64,000 bases of DNA from Bursaphelenchus xylophilus (Eukaryota > Nematoda > Chromadorea > Rhabditida > Aphelenchoididae). The first letter of the stretch is position 1. Every line of letters starts with the position of its first letter. Where the stretch lies: NCBI GenBank assembly GCA_904066235.2, contig CAJFCV020000001.1, positions 12,209,291 to 12,273,290 of the forward strand. The letters run 5' to 3'. This document shows positions 63,601 through 64,000 of this stretch, one piece after another. The notes beneath the pieces are model-generated. The model was not told the DNA's origin. It searched no databases and saw only the letters and a list, made by a program, of their open reading frames with translations. The translations under genes were made by a program, and so were the position numbers.

Positions 63601-64000
63601 ACTACGCCCACACTGGGCGAAAAACTCTGATATTATACTAGACATCAGTTTGAAAAAAAGTGAATTAGTGATGACGGAGTGAATTGACAAGACATACACC
63701 ATTCGAAAGGTGACCTCCTAAGATTTTAGCATGGCAAGTCTCAGCTTTTTTGGAATCAAACTACGCCCACACTGGGCGAAAAACTCTGATATTATACTAG
63801 ACACCGGTTTTGAAAAAAAGGTGAATTAGTGATGACGGAGTGAATTGACAAGACATACACCATTCGAAAGGTGACCTCCTAAGATTTTAGCATGGCAAGT
63901 CTCAGCTTTTTTGGAAACAAACTACGCCCACACTGGGCGAAAAACTCTGATATTATACTAGACATCAGTTTGAAAAAAAAGTGAATTAGTGATGACGGAG
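48631..64000. repeat. B-rich satellite array with nested higher-order repeats
   Basis: About 96 monomers, mostly type B with A monomers at regular places, running past the window edge. Rare markers recur at fixed distances. cattcgtaagg occurs at 53321, 54438, 56835 and 59869 (about 1.12, 2.40 and 3.03 kb apart). gacctcgtaag occurs at about 55570, 57966 and 62597 (2.40 and 4.63 kb apart). caaatcgcc recurs at about 50293, 51073, 52371, 55250, 57648, 58760, 61793, 62273 and 63391. The segment from about 57.4 to 59.4 kb matches the one from about 62.0 to 64.0 kb at an offset of 4,631 bp. A-tract lengths of 7 and 8 give 159 and 160 bp monomers. Confidence 0.92.

Noticed and set aside
1..64000. CENP-B box in the satellite monomer
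   Set aside because: I looked for the TTCG....A..CGGG pattern. The monomer has TTCGAAAG but not the following CGGG part at the right spacing.

Overview
This window is almost entirely one tandem satellite DNA. The basic monomer is 160 bp, varying between about 158 and 161 bp. It fills positions 1-36238 and 45001-64000, about 345 monomers in all, and a single full-length LTR retrotransposon of 8,762 bp (36239-45000) interrupts it. I see no host gene, tRNA, rRNA or CRISPR array. The only convincing coding sequence is the retrotransposon's 2,389-codon ORF. The many 60-125 codon reading frames on the minus strand of the satellite are by-products of the repeat.

Organism: the retroelement belongs to the BEL/Pao superfamily, which is known only from animals, so this is an animal genome. 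A repeat-rich or pericentromeric region, or a holocentric satellite block, is likely. A nematode fits best (AT-rich leader, env-bearing BEL element, YVDN reverse transcriptase motif), but that is a guess from style and not a proof.

Layout. 1-12870: type A monomers with a mosaic of variants in one short module, including local 3-mer and 4-mer higher-order repeats. 12871-12933: a run of 63 Ns. 12934 to about 25060: a highly homogenised A array nearly all of one module type, with two kinds of 960 bp (six-monomer) higher-order repeat. About 25060-27300: A array with mixed modules. About 27300-36238: A and a second subfamily, B, interleaved in long blocks, including a 4,154 bp (26-monomer) higher-order unit. 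36239-45000: the BEL/Pao element, inserted inside the second copy of that 26-mer. 45001 to about 48630: the rest of that second copy, continuing exactly where it was interrupted. About 48630-64000: B-rich array with nested recurrences of about 1.12, 2.40 and 4.63 kb.

The retroelement has two LTRs of 346 bp that look identical base for base and are bounded by TGTCGC...GCGACA. It carries a primer binding site resembling the tRNA-Pro type, a long leader with almost no ATG, and one uninterrupted ORF. The ORF encodes, in order, Gag (with zinc knuckles), protease, reverse transcriptase, RNase H, integrase with a DUF5641-like tail, and an envelope-like membrane glycoprotein. The identical LTRs and open ORF mean a very recent insertion. 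The points most worth following up are the in-frame env-like segment, the ORF that runs into the 3' LTR with no visible polypurine tract, the YVDN motif, and the apparently invariant 15 bp dyad in a satellite whose neighbouring 16 bp module varies strongly.
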